A stretch of 64,000 nt of DNA from Neorhodopirellula pilleata (GCF_007859915.1 NZ_SJPM01000006.1:310001-374000), one strand, 5' to 3'. Counted from the first letter of the stretch, positions 28,802 through 38,204 are shown. Made by a program: numbers and translations. The notes: generated by a model not told the origin, from the sequence alone.

Positions 28802-29291
28802 TCACTTACTGCCTGGGGCTGTGCCTCGCATGAGGGCTTCCATCGCTTGGTCAATTGTGAAGCTGGCTGGTTTCTGTCGAGGAGGGAAGTCTTTAAATGT
28901 CATCAGCGTTTTGCCTACGATGTTTTGGACTGGTACCGCGATGAACGCGCGACGGTACCACCAGTCTACATAGCCCATCCCTTCTTGCGCTCGTTCAAAA
29001 GGGTCCACTTCAAGGTCGAATAATATCGGTGCGAGTAAAGTGGTAGCCGTGCAGTTCTGTTGATCATAGTAGGACATGAACTGTCCGCCTTCACGGGCAA
29101 GGCGATCAATACTCGGCGTGTCATATCCCATCATGCCTTGGTGATAAGCACTGAGGTTATAGATACCGATGTCGTCGCCCATGATGACGAGGATGTTAGG
29201 CTTCCTGGCCAGCTGAGCCTGTGCGGTAGGGGGCAGCGGTGATGGCAGTTGCCACCATCAGCATGGATTGGAGAAGTCGCTGTGCTCGCAT
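28802..29291 (-). pseudogene. arylsulfatase remnant with large internal deletion
   Basis: The frame beginning near 29182 reads a sulfatase N-terminus (PNILVIMGDDIGIYN, TPSIDRLAREGGQFMSYY) up to the active-site Cys (NCTA, where CTAGR is expected) and then jumps to a sulfatase C-terminus (LAPILFDLEVDPFERAQ, DWWYRRAFIAVPVQ, to the end). About 300-400 central residues of the fold are missing. Upstream, a signal peptide (MRAQRLLQSMLMVATAITAA from 29291) is in another frame and is joined by a shift near 29225-29240. So there are two lesions. It is a different subfamily (CTAGR-type) from the two intact CSPTR sulfatases downstream. Unlikely to be active. Confidence 0.72.
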
Positions 29292-29878
29292 CTTGTTTTT
29301 GCTTATTGATGTTCAACTTAGTGGCGTCCATTTAGACTGAGCCAGTTGAGGACTCATGCTGAGAATAACCCTGAGTGTACACCAGTTTCGGAACTCAAGC
29401 GTCCCGCCGGCAAAACTGAGCTACCCACCAGTTCGTTGAGCTAAGCCAAAATTCCATCGATGTCTCAAACCGAAGCCATTTTCACGAATCTATTCGGTGC
29501 TCCGGTGGCCAAAAAGAATGGCACGTGGTCATTCCCTAAGTCCTGCCAGGATCGGACGTTTCGCTTCGTGGCGGTGAGACGTCGGTTTGAATGATTGGCT
29601 ATTTGATCTCGACCAACAGGACCAGTACGCCCGGATCGTGCCGACCATCCTTGAAAACGCAAAGGATCCGAAGGCTGCAAAGTTCAAGGCGGAACAAGCT
29701 CGTCAAGTAGTTTTGGGCAAACAAGCGATACAGATGGGTTCGCATGCCCGCGCGGTGGATGGATGGACTTACCAAGCCGCGATATCGTTGATCGCAAAAA
29801 TGCGGTTGAGAACTCGTTACTGCGACGTCTTCATATCTTCCTGGTCATGTTACGACAAATAGATCCGCAAAGTAATTC
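29292..29878. other. gene-poor stretch with short open frames of uncertain status
   Basis: No clear gene. A 44-codon frame at 29460-29594 (MSQTEAIFTNLFGAPVAKKN) and a 91-codon frame at 29587-29862, starting only with TTG (DQYARIVPTILENAKDPKAA), overlap by a few bases on the plus strand. The second looks like the helical C-terminus of a larger protein (ends of some glycosyl/pyruvyl transferases look similar), but I cannot name it. Both are best read as gene fragments left in a decaying region. Confidence 0.35.
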
Positions 29879-30565
29879 TTATCGTTTCAGCCGCCGAACG
29901 TAGATCGCGATACTCGCAAACATGACACCGAATGTGGCCCCTGCTAGGTGCGATTGAACCAATGGTTGGAAACCGTTGGCATCGACAAATAGGATCTCGC
30001 CGGTCGCACATTCAAACACCAACTTGCCGATCAAGATGGTCCCCGCTGCGATCCATAGAATTGCAAAGAGTCGATCTCGGCTCGCTCGACTTTGGCGGAT
30101 CTGATCGACGATAAACCAAACACACAGTCCTGTGTCGATCCCACTCAACCCTCGGTACGCGGATACGTGGGAGCACGTTGCGAGGACGGTGGCCGAGATA
30201 CCTAGCGACATGACGATGACCGAAACGCCAAACAACCGGGGATGTTGATGCTCGCAAACCGCACCCAACACCGCGAACATCAACAAATCCCAAAACAAGT
30301 GGTCGCCACCGTAGTGGGTCAGGTGCCCGGTGATCAGTCGCCACCACTGCCCCGACGCGACGGAAGCAAAATCAAGTTGCAACGTGGAGGTCAGACTGGG
30401 GGAGATGAACGCGGCCAAGGCAATCATCGACAAAAATAACGTCAAGGGAACGCGATGGAGTCCGGCGTTGCCCCAGAGGTTGATGACGCTGCGCCATCCT
30501 TCGTTGTCTGCCGATGGCAGTACTTCGGATGAGGGCACCGTCACCGTCGTTGCGTTGATACTCAT
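29879..30565 (-). CDS. rhombosortase-like rhomboid protease
   Basis: 228 aa, about six membrane helices. Rhomboid hallmarks: WWRLITGHLTHYGGDHLFWD (the His-rich second segment), AYRGLSGIDTGL with catalytic Ser 141, and SHLAGATFG with His 206. The YRGLSG form and the small size match the rhombosortase (rrtA, TIGR03902-like) subgroup, which cuts the C-terminal GlyGly-CTERM signal of exported proteins. Its start overlaps by four bases the stop of the VIT/VWA gene, whose product has such a tail, so a dedicated protease-substrate pair is likely (inference). Confidence 0.8.
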   Translation of the reverse strand: MSINATTVTVPSSEVLPSADNEGWRSVINLWGNAGLHRVPLTLFLSMIALAAFISPSLTSTLQLDFASVASGQWWRLITGHLTHYGGDHLFWDLLMFAVLGAVCEHQHPRLFGVSVIVMSLGISATVLATCSHVSAYRGLSGIDTGLCVWFIVDQIRQSRASRDRLFAILWIAAGTILIGKLVFECATGEILFVDANGFQPLVQSHLAGATFGVMFASIAIYVRRLKR

Positions 30566-32859
30566 TTCGAGTGCTCCGCCGCGCGGCGACCATTTCGACG
30601 TCGCATCATGGCCGCCACCGCAGCACCGAGGGAGCCCAAAGCGGTGAACGGGCCGATCGGACCGCCGCCACCGGAACCACCGGAGTAGTTTCCAGTTCCG
30701 GCAGTCGGACTCGGCGACGTTGACGACGGGCCGGCCGCGCCGGGCACAACAGGCGGTGCCATATCCGCTTGCGTTTGCGACGTAGCAGTCGGTGCGACCC
30801 TTGACGAACCCGCAGCCGAAGATGCTCGTCCGGCTGCATGCTCGGTCATTCCTTCAGGCATCAATACCGGGACCGATTGGGTCAGCAATGGACCTTGGGG
30901 TGCCTCGGTCAGTTCCTTTTCCACGGCGATGAACGAAGTGTACTGGGTCATCAGTTGATGCTTGAGCCCCAACTCGGTGATCTCTTGACGTCCTTGAGCG
31001 GTCTCTTGTCCGACGTCTCGATTCCAAATTTGGCGAATTCGTTGACGAGCCCAAACGGTGCCGATGGAATCGTGAGCGGATTCTTGCTCGGGAAGTTCCA
31101 GTTCCAGTCCCATCTGGACGCTTTGTCCTGAAACATTGCCTTTCAGGGTAACGGTCCCGGTAGCGGATTGTTGGTAACGTCCCAAGACGATCAGTGGTTT
31201 TCCCGCATAAAGATCCGGCAGTCGAGAAGGAATCTGATCTTTGATAACCAGTCCTCCCCAATCGATCTGTAAATCGGTCATGTAGGGTTGATTAGTCAGT
31301 TCATTGAAACGTCGAGCGATCTCGGGCGCGTTATCGTGGTTGGTGACTTGCATGGAGAATCCACGTCCCATTTCGGCGGCGCGGCTGATTAGATAATCAT
31401 TGGGCGCCGCACCGAACGCGATCGGAAAGACGCGAGCGTCTTGGAACTCTGGCTTTTGTAGGTATCCAAGAATGGAATGATCGTTGCCCACCAGTGCGTC
31501 GGTCATCAAGATCAAATAACGTGGGTGAGCCGATTCACCGTTGCGAGCCGATTCACCACCGTCTTCGGGAAGTGCCAATCGGAGCGCCGAAAGCAACTCG
31601 GTTCCGCCGCCAGCACGCAGACCGCGAACGAACTGTTTGCCGGCAACGACGTTCGCGTCGTCGGCGATGATCGGCCCGGACCGAAACGCGGTCGGGCGAT
31701 TGTTGAAGGAGATGATTCGGAACTCATCTTGTGGATTCAAGTGATCCAGCACGTGATCGGCGAACAAACGCAATTGGCTGATCGCCGAACCGTTCATCGA
31801 ACCGCTTGTATCAAGAACCAAGACGACTTCTCGAGGGGTGATTTCGGTCGGCTCGATCGACCACTTCGGTTGCAGAGCCAACATCACGTAGCCGTCGGCC
31901 TCGGCCGTTCGGCGATGGACCAAAGACGCCAAAGTGCTCTCTTGACCTGCCAAGCGATACTCCACGATGAAGTCTTGGTCGGCGATCGTGGATTGGTTCT
32001 TTAGGGTGACGATCGCGTGCGTTTGGGACGGCTGTTGAATGTCCAGTTCATGAGTGACGGGAACGATTTGCTGGATCGGCATGGCGGCGTCGATCTTGAC
32101 GGAGACGAACACGTCGTTGCCGTTTCGCATTCCTTCGGGAAGCATGGCGGGCGTGATCCGTGAAGCGTCGGGAACTTGGTCGGTATCGGTCGCCCATCCG
32201 CGGCCGACGTTCGGACGGGTGACGGGATTTCCAGGGATGTAGCGCGGCCCGACGACCATCGGAAAACGAAAAACGTAGCGGTCCTCGTCGATTTCGAGCG
32301 GTTGAACGTATTCGATGTTCACGGTCACCTCGCCGCTCGGTGGAATGTTGGCTACCGATTGCGAGAACACGTTGGCGCGTTCTTGTTCCAACAGAGCGGC
32401 TTTCCGGCCGGATTGTTTGGCGTGTTCGTATTCCTGGCGAGCTTCGTCTTTTCGTTTGACCTCACCGACGATCACGCGTTCGCCGATTTGGAAGGAATAT
32501 CGATCGACGGCTGAGTTCTCCGGCAGCGGAAACACATACAAGGCTTCCAGACGCTCGGGGTAGGGATTGGCAAAAACTTGCGAAACGCGGACCCGAGCGA
32601 TGACGCCCGAAATCTCGGTTTCCACCCGTGTTTCTTTCAGGGTGAAACAAGGGTTGGCTGCAGGCATCCGGGTCTGAATCGGCTCCAAGTCGTCTTCGTC
32701 GATCCGCATTTGACCTTGAGTCACCGGCAGTCCGCCGAGCACGGTGTAACCGGCCTGTGAAAAAGCGGAAAAGACGAAGATTGAAGCGACCGCGACGAGG
32801 GATGAGATCCGAGGAAACGTTCGCCAATGGCGACGAGGATCTGAATATTGAGCGATCAT
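30562..32859 (-). CDS. VIT and von Willebrand A domain protein with GlyGly-CTERM-like tail
   Basis: 765 aa. Signal peptide about 18-37 (LVAVASIFVFSAFSQA). VIT domain about 70-200 (VSQVFANPYPERLEALYVFPLP, split here at 100-119). VWA domain about 343-520 with an intact metal site DTSGS at 350-354. A linker rich in Ser/Thr/Pro leads to a terminal sorting-like signal: Gly run (GGSGGGG), hydrophobic stretch (ALGSLGAAVAAMM), then RRRNGRR. This is the architecture of the marine sortase-target/GlyGly-CTERM VIT-VWA proteins. Exported and surface- or membrane-processed, probably in binding or adhesion. The rhombosortase-like gene overlaps its end. Confidence 0.88.
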   Translation of the reverse strand: MIAQYSDPRRHWRTFPRISSLVAVASIFVFSAFSQAGYTVLGGLPVTQGQMRIDEDDLEPIQTRMPAANPCFTLKETRVETEISGVIARVRVSQVFANPYPERLEALYVFPLPENSAVDRYSFQIGERVIVGEVKRKDEARQEYEHAKQSGRKAALLEQERANVFSQSVANIPPSGEVTVNIEYVQPLEIDEDRYVFRFPMVVGPRYIPGNPVTRPNVGRGWATDTDQVPDASRITPAMLPEGMRNGNDVFVSVKIDAAMPIQQIVPVTHELDIQQPSQTHAIVTLKNQSTIADQDFIVEYRLAGQESTLASLVHRRTAEADGYVMLALQPKWSIEPTEITPREVVLVLDTSGSMNGSAISQLRLFADHVLDHLNPQDEFRIISFNNRPTAFRSGPIIADDANVVAGKQFVRGLRAGGGTELLSALRLALPEDGGESARNGESAHPRYLILMTDALVGNDHSILGYLQKPEFQDARVFPIAFGAAPNDYLISRAAEMGRGFSMQVTNHDNAPEIARRFNELTNQPYMTDLQIDWGGLVIKDQIPSRLPDLYAGKPLIVLGRYQQSATGTVTLKGNVSGQSVQMGLELELPEQESAHDSIGTVWARQRIRQIWNRDVGQETAQGRQEITELGLKHQLMTQYTSFIAVEKELTEAPQGPLLTQSVPVLMPEGMTEHAAGRASSAAGSSRVAPTATSQTQADMAPPVVPGAAGPSSTSPSPTAGTGNYSGGSGGGGPIGPFTALGSLGAAVAAMMRRRNGRRAAEHSK

Positions 32860-33323
32860 GAGAGTGGGCTCCGGGATAGGTACTGGGAAGTGGCTCTTTC
32901 AAAAGAGCCTGTACCTTTAATCGCAAAGCGCCGATTCGTTGTGTTATTCTGTGCTTGGTGAGAACCTGCATTCAGAGATCGAGTCGGTCACCATAACCTC
33001 TGAGTGATTAATGCATCGGAACCTTGTTTGACTTGAGATCAGCATGAATCGTTTCGTGACTTTGCCAATGCGATTTCAGCTTTTGCAAGGTAGCGCAGTC
33101 GTCTATAACGGACACTCAGGCATTGAGAGGCAAGATAGAAACCCGACCGTGGTGGATTCTGTGCGTCGAGTCAAGACATGTCACAACGCTGCAAGGTGAC
33201 GCCGCTTCTTGCCCATCAGTGCGTTAGCATCGCGGGAACACTAAGTGGTGGCGACTTTCAGTCGCCAAACCCTGAAACGTCGACTGAAAGTCGACGCCAC
33301 GTTAAGAATCCAGCACTTATTGT
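32860..33323. repeat. spacer with two palindromes, no gene
   Basis: This 464-bp gap holds GGCTCTTTCAAAAGAGCC (about 32893-32910), a tight hairpin just upstream of the VIT/VWA gene, and an imperfect inverted repeat at 33248-33300 whose exact core is CGACTTTCAGTCG (33252-33264) with CGACTGAAAGTCG (33281-33293). The second lies upstream (downstream in transcription) of the glycosyltransferase-like gene stop and may act as its terminator or be a dispersed repeat. No open frame looks coding. Confidence 0.6.
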
Positions 33324-34451
33324 TCACGCGATGCTTAGCACTCGTTTTGCGGGCCGAACGACTTGGTTGCCGAATTGCCGCTGAGTTTCAAGGTCTAAAC
33401 GCTGCATCGGATCATGCGGGTTTTCGTGTTCGAGAATACTCAGCATCAAACCCTTCCGCGTGGCCTCGTAGTAGACGCATTCTTGCAAAAATTGTTCGTC
33501 GAAACCGTAGTGCGGAAAAGCGATTCGCCGACGTCGCTCGCTCGCCATTGGCCAAGGGACTTTCCGGTTGATTCTGTCGGAATACGTTGAAATCGGATCA
33601 CCTTGGTCGCTCCCGAAACTGGGCTCGCCCAAAAAATTACACCAGCGATCCTCACAAAGAACGCACAGAGTTGTGTAGCCGACCATCGCACGCTGCCATC
33701 CGCAATTGAAGATCGCGTGAGTGCGAATCGGGCGAACAGCGAACCTATTTCCGAGGATGAATGTGAACGTGCCTTCGTTGGTGGTTTGATGCACTTGTCG
33801 AGCAAGAGCGGATTTCGGATGCGATCGCAATTGTCGCCAACGCTGGTGTACCGCGCGTCGCATCCCGACATCCAGATCCTGCACGTAAACGTACTCGTAC
33901 CGTTGATCATCCATCGCCAAGTATCTCCAACATGATCCAGGCGCGAAACCAACTGAAGGAGACTTCATGACATAGGCTTGAATCCCATTGGCACCTAAGG
34001 CCTTTCCGACATCACGCATGTTGCTGGGTAGACAAACGCGGATGTCAAAATGTTCGGGCGGTTGTTCCAAGAAGGGGCGAACGTAAGCCTCATAGATCGT
34101 TTGATTTCGTTTTCGCTTGGCCCCTCGCAACACATGAATTTTCCGTAAATCGGCAAAATCGAGTGGCCGCGTGTACTCGCTTTCTGGATACTGCTCCATC
34201 ATCTGATAGTTAGACGGAGCATAGAAGAGCGACGAAGTGATCAGCCGACGTTTCTGAGGACTGGGACCGAATATTTCATCCACTTCGTAGAAGTTTCGAA
34301 TCGACCATCGCTTACGTCCTGTCTTTGCAAGATGAGCGTCGGCAAGCACGACCAAATCGGCCATCCCATCAAGTAGGTTTTCAGGATACCATGCGCTTTG
34401 TGCAAAGATCGTACGCTCTTCTGTCAACTGAATCATCGGTCGACCTGCCAT
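33324..34451 (-). CDS. unknown protein, possible GT-A-type glycosyltransferase fold
   Basis: 375 aa, soluble, no signal. Not matched to a known family with confidence. The segment WRYLAMDDQRYEYVYVQDLD (about 176-195) ends a beta strand with DLD, the place of the metal-binding DxD motif in GT-A enzymes, and GSDQGDP near 285-292 resembles the later Asp-Gln part of such folds. An Arg- and Trp-rich middle (RRAVHQRWRQL) follows. Transfer of a sugar in envelope synthesis is possible but unproven. An alternative start five codons in (34436) exists. It stands alone between two spacers. Confidence 0.55.
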   Translation of the reverse strand: MAGRPMIQLTEERTIFAQSAWYPENLLDGMADLVVLADAHLAKTGRKRWSIRNFYEVDEIFGPSPQKRRLITSSLFYAPSNYQMMEQYPESEYTRPLDFADLRKIHVLRGAKRKRNQTIYEAYVRPFLEQPPEHFDIRVCLPSNMRDVGKALGANGIQAYVMKSPSVGFAPGSCWRYLAMDDQRYEYVYVQDLDVGMRRAVHQRWRQLRSHPKSALARQVHQTTNEGTFTFILGNRFAVRPIRTHAIFNCGWQRAMVGYTTLCVLCEDRWCNFLGEPSFGSDQGDPISTYSDRINRKVPWPMASERRRRIAFPHYGFDEQFLQECVYYEATRKGLMLSILEHENPHDPMQRLDLETQRQFGNQVVRPAKRVLSIA

Positions 34452-34639
34452 TGAATTGCCAACTTGACGGACACGGGGTAGACGTTCATGAACCGGGCTG
34501 CAAATACGAAACGGACGTTCGTCTTATTGCAATAGGATCTTAAACCGCCGTTCGTGTCCGTCAATCCACCCAGCATGGACCATGAATAGAATCATTCCTA
34601 TTCACCGTTTTGCTACGATCGGTTTGCAACCTTTTCGCG

Positions 34640-35359
34640 CTAACCCGCACCGGCACAAATAGCGATCAATCCTAGGCCGATGAATATAACCAAGATGGCC
34701 ACGAAAACCCAAACCACGACGGATGTCTTATACTGAATCTGCGGTGTGTTGGCGACGACTTGTCGGTACTCCGGCGAACACACGTACCGGCCTTTTTTGG
34801 AGAAGCAAAGGAACAGAATATACGCCGAGATCAGCGTACCGACGGGGATCCCAATGAGTCCGGGAATGGCGAAGACGCCGATGGCGATTCGAGCCCAATT
34901 CTCTAAACGACGGATTCCCCTGGCAACAAAGATCTGCCCGATCCCGATTGCCAAATAAACGAATAAAACGAAGACTGCAACGATCGGAAACCCCTGTTGT
35001 TGCATGCCGCCGAGCAGAAACCCGATCAGAGTTAAAAAACTAAGTGGGATGATAATCGCCGCACCCAAATAGGATAGCAATCCGATACCTTTGAGTGACG
35101 TCTCGTGGCTGAGAAAACGATTGCGTGTCACGATGTCATTTGAGGTCGCCGAACCTTCGAGATCGACGGGATGGGACAGCGTTGTCGCAGGCGATTCGTA
35201 GGGATTGACCGGGCTTTGGCTTGCAGCAACCGGTGACTTCCCGGAGATTCTCAACCGATTCGAACATTGCGAGCAGACAACGATCTCACCGGCGTCCGAT
35301 TTCTCGACGAGCATAGTCTGGCCGCACGGGCACCGGATTTTCAAACGCTCGTCATTCAC
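34640..35359 (-). CDS. zinc-ribbon membrane protein of unknown function
   Basis: 239 aa. The N-terminus has four Cys in ribbon spacing (CPC at 10-12, CSQC at 29-32), likely binding zinc. A linker NPYESPAT is a common planctomycete motif. Four hydrophobic helices follow at about 95-120, 122-145, 160-185 and 210-235. Such proteins are frequent in planctomycetes and have no assigned function. Confidence 0.75.
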   Translation of the reverse strand: MNDERLKIRCPCGQTMLVEKSDAGEIVVCSQCSNRLRISGKSPVAASQSPVNPYESPATTLSHPVDLEGSATSNDIVTRNRFLSHETSLKGIGLLSYLGAAIIIPLSFLTLIGFLLGGMQQQGFPIVAVFVLFVYLAIGIGQIFVARGIRRLENWARIAIGVFAIPGLIGIPVGTLISAYILFLCFSKKGRYVCSPEYRQVVANTPQIQYKTSVVVWVFVAILVIFIGLGLIAICAGAG

Positions 35360-35366
35360 TTAGTCA

Positions 35367-35438
35367 GTAATCATCGAGTCGGGTGTTATTTGAATGTCTT
35401 GGATACCAGCCCGAGACGCAACAGCGGGTTGATTTAGT
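35367..35438. repeat. dispersed repeat, copy A
   Basis: About 70 bp beginning GTAATCATCG, containing GGGTGTTATTTGAATGTCTT and ending GGTTGATTTAGT. It closely matches 38423-38494 and shares the terminal TTGATTTA block with sequences at 8241, 38515 and 48345. It lies between the start of the zinc-ribbon gene and the end of the TIGR03545-like gene. Confidence 0.65.
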
Positions 35439-35502
35439 CGCTCAGGTTTCCTTTAAAATATGCGGTTGTGTTCCGCTGACAGACAAATCAGTGGCCTGTG
35501 AC

Positions 35503-37257
35503 CTACCGCAGGCTTTTTCCGAATGAGGTTCGAAGCTTACCAAGATAGCTGTCGGCATCGCCGACTTCAGCGAGTACCTTTTGGCTCATCTCTTCGATCG
35601 ATTGATCCGCTTTGGCGAGTAAGCCTTGGGCTTCGGTTTGTTGCTTGGACATAAACTCTCGAAGTTCAAGAAGCTGTTCACGATGAGTTTGCTCGACCTT
35701 CGCGGCCAGCTTGGCCTTGCTGACTTCGAGTTGTTTGGCGATTGCTCCGCTTGCCGCTTCGTTGAAAACACGTCCCAAGTTCGTGTTCAGTTGCAAGTCC
35801 ATATCTCGCCAATCGCCAGCGAAGGCGGCGTCAACTTCGATCGTGTCGACACCGGCGAGGGATTGGTTCATCGTCATCACGAGCGCGGAGTTGCCCGCTT
35901 TACCGGCGATATCCAATCGCATGTTCACGCCGATCTGCTTACTGACCAAACGGCCTTGGACTTTTTCGCCCCGGCTGTCCAATTGCACCCACACTTCGCG
36001 CTGTCCGCCTGAGATTGCGACGGCCGCTTTGTCTCGGTCACCCAATCGCATGGAGTCGGCTTTCATTTGCGGCCAGTGCAACGTCAATCGATCGAGCGAT
36101 TCTCCGTCACGGCGGTCACGCGAATAGTCGACTTGAACGGTCTCGGGTCCTTCAAGCAGTAACCGGGCACGGGTCGGATTGTCAAGCAACTCCGGTTGCG
36201 GTGTCATGTTTTCGACGACTCCGGTCAAGGTGTAGCTCTTTCCACTGGCGCGCATCAGGCCAGATACTTCGCATTCCCGGATCAGCATTTCCGGACGTCG
36301 GTTACGACCGAGGAAGTCATAATCTTCACCACGAATGCGTTCCACGTCCGGAGCGACGACGGTGTAATTAGCCAGCGTACGGCCGTTGTCGAGGTAGCTG
36401 CGAAGTTGTGCGAGTGACCGGCGGACTTCCGCCGTAATCAGGTCCACCCCGAAGTTTTTGGATTCAGCAAGATCGCCGGGAACATACTCATCCACCTTAG
36501 CCAAGTCGGCTTGTCGAGCTTGATCGAGCCGCTGCAAATCAGCTCGCATTTGGTCGGGCAATTGTTCCATCGCCTGGCGAACGACGATTAAGTCTTCACG
36601 TGCTTGGCGGGCTTCGGCTAGGGTACGTTCGAGTTGTGGCCAATCTCGCAATGGATTGTCGATGCCTTTGGCGGTGTCACGAATTTTTCGGACTCGGTCT
36701 TCTAAATCGCGTGCTCGTTGGACCAGTGTTTCGTATTCGGCTTTCCATTTGCGACGGATATCGTCACCGACCTGAACGGTCTCGAGGTTCTTTCCGATCG
36801 CTTCGGCGCGGTCGCTAAGTCCGTCGGCCGCATCGGCCAACAACTTGTCGATCATCGAATCGCCGGTCGATGTTTCGGATTCGTCGATCACGTCCTCATA
36901 GTGGCCCGATTCGGTTCGGCTGGTACCGATTTGCAACCCTGAGATCCGACCTTGGCTGATCACCCAGCGGCGACGCAACAGTGCGTCTCCGTCGATCACC
37001 AAATCGATCGAGTCGGCGACAAACGCATCGCGAAACTCTTTGCCATCACGCGGATCGGCGATCCGTATGTCGGAATAGTGAATTCGCGGCGGAAACAAAT
37101 CGACGCGAGCTTTGCCGATTTCGGCCTTCGCGCCGGTGGAAGATTCCAAGCCGGCAATCGTGATGAAGCCGGCCATCGGGCCGAGGCCCCATCGCAGAAG
37201 CATCAAGACAGCGGCCAAGACAATCAACCGAGTTAAGATAAATCGCCAACGAATCAT
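35503..37257 (-). CDS. TIGR03545-like AsmA/inner-membrane protein
   Basis: 584 aa. One N-terminal membrane helix (LTRLIVLAAVLMLLRWGLG) and then a long periplasmic-type part with a beta-rich start (AKAEIGKARVDLFPPRIHYS, IADP) and a coiled-coil-rich middle (about 150-280) followed by beta strands. The FFP-like/IxxSDI pattern and the adjoining TIGR03546-type gene fit the paired TIGR03545/TIGR03546 families; both are of unknown function, with AsmA-like lipid transport suspected. Start overlaps the previous gene by four bases (37254-37257). Confidence 0.82.
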   Translation of the reverse strand: MIRWRFILTRLIVLAAVLMLLRWGLGPMAGFITIAGLESSTGAKAEIGKARVDLFPPRIHYSDIRIADPRDGKEFRDAFVADSIDLVIDGDALLRRRWVISQGRISGLQIGTSRTESGHYEDVIDESETSTGDSMIDKLLADAADGLSDRAEAIGKNLETVQVGDDIRRKWKAEYETLVQRARDLEDRVRKIRDTAKGIDNPLRDWPQLERTLAEARQAREDLIVVRQAMEQLPDQMRADLQRLDQARQADLAKVDEYVPGDLAESKNFGVDLITAEVRRSLAQLRSYLDNGRTLANYTVVAPDVERIRGEDYDFLGRNRRPEMLIRECEVSGLMRASGKSYTLTGVVENMTPQPELLDNPTRARLLLEGPETVQVDYSRDRRDGESLDRLTLHWPQMKADSMRLGDRDKAAVAISGGQREVWVQLDSRGEKVQGRLVSKQIGVNMRLDIAGKAGNSALVMTMNQSLAGVDTIEVDAAFAGDWRDMDLQLNTNLGRVFNEAASGAIAKQLEVSKAKLAAKVEQTHREQLLELREFMSKQQTEAQGLLAKADQSIEEMSQKVLAEVGDADSYLGKLRTSFGKSLR

Positions 37258-38204
37258 GCCGCATCCTTGTCTTTGGAACTACGCAATTGTCGAAGCAAAT
37301 AGGACAAAGCTTCGTCGATTTTCTGTTGATCATCGACAGTCGAGTTGACCGCCGCGACCTGGTTTTGAGTTGGTTTTAATTGAACGGTCTCGATACTTCT
37401 CGCTTCGCCGTGTTTTGGATCCACGACAATCGCGACTCGGGTAGCCCGTGCCGGTGAGGTCGGCGCAGGCGAGTTTGGAGCGGGCGGCGATACCGGTTCA
37501 CGGGGATCGATTCGTCGAACATCGTAGACACGACCGGATGTCGCCACGATCGGAGCATCGTTCGTGACCGATGCTTGTTTTATTGCCGACTCTGATCCCA
37601 GCAATGTTTCCGCCGAATCATTCTTAGTTGATACCGATCGAGTCGCTCCGCGAGCGGGCTTCAACGTCGAATGCGGTTGATCGACACGAGTCGTTTCCGT
37701 CACGGTAGAGCCTGAAAGTTCTTCCGGTTGCTCAAGTTGCAGATCATCGTCTAGCGTCAAGACGCTTTCCAATGAGAGCGACCATCGACGGAACACTGGG
37801 TATGTCAACATCACGATCGGTAATACCGCTGCCAGCCCGATCAGGAAACTCCCCATCACGACGGTGTTATTCAGATCCGTCCATGGCATCAGTGGCAATT
37901 GCCACGCTTTGATCATCGCTTCAGCGACTCGGGGTTGTTCAAAGAACCACTGTCCGACGGCGTGAAACTGAGGATCCAGTTTTGGTGCGACGAAGGTCAA
38001 TCCGATTCCAACGAGCGCCACCATCGCGTGATTAACTTGGAGCGTCAGGATGACCAACACTAACGCAACCGTCAGCAGGTTTCCGTGCGGAATCAATCCC
38101 AACAAAACGCCCAAGGCCAGACCCCAGGCAAGCTGAGACGGATAGCGTCGACCCGCAATCGCTTTGCGGACGGTGCTGATCAGCTTGAGAATGAATAAGA
38201 ACAT
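37254..38204 (-). CDS. TIGR03546-like membrane protein
   Basis: 316 aa. About four N-terminal helices (AWGLALGVLLGLIPHGNLLTV is typical of DUF2062-like proteins, then NHAMVALVGIGLTFVAPKL and MGSFLIGLAAVLPIVMLTY). A proline-rich cytoplasmic-type linker (residues about 195-260) leads to a short basic helical C-terminus. Family TIGR03546, always beside TIGR03545. Role unknown; the pair could assist lipid or polymer movement at the inner membrane. Confidence 0.82.
   Translation of the reverse strand: MFLFILKLISTVRKAIAGRRYPSQLAWGLALGVLLGLIPHGNLLTVALVLVILTLQVNHAMVALVGIGLTFVAPKLDPQFHAVGQWFFEQPRVAEAMIKAWQLPLMPWTDLNNTVVMGSFLIGLAAVLPIVMLTYPVFRRWSLSLESVLTLDDDLQLEQPEELSGSTVTETTRVDQPHSTLKPARGATRSVSTKNDSAETLLGSESAIKQASVTNDAPIVATSGRVYDVRRIDPREPVSPPAPNSPAPTSPARATRVAIVVDPKHGEARSIETVQLKPTQNQVAAVNSTVDDQQKIDEALSYLLRQLRSSKDKDAA

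Noticed and set aside
29587..29862. Independent gene of 91 aa
   Set aside because: Only a TTG start, overlaps another small frame, and its sequence looks like the tail of a larger protein; kept as gene debris.
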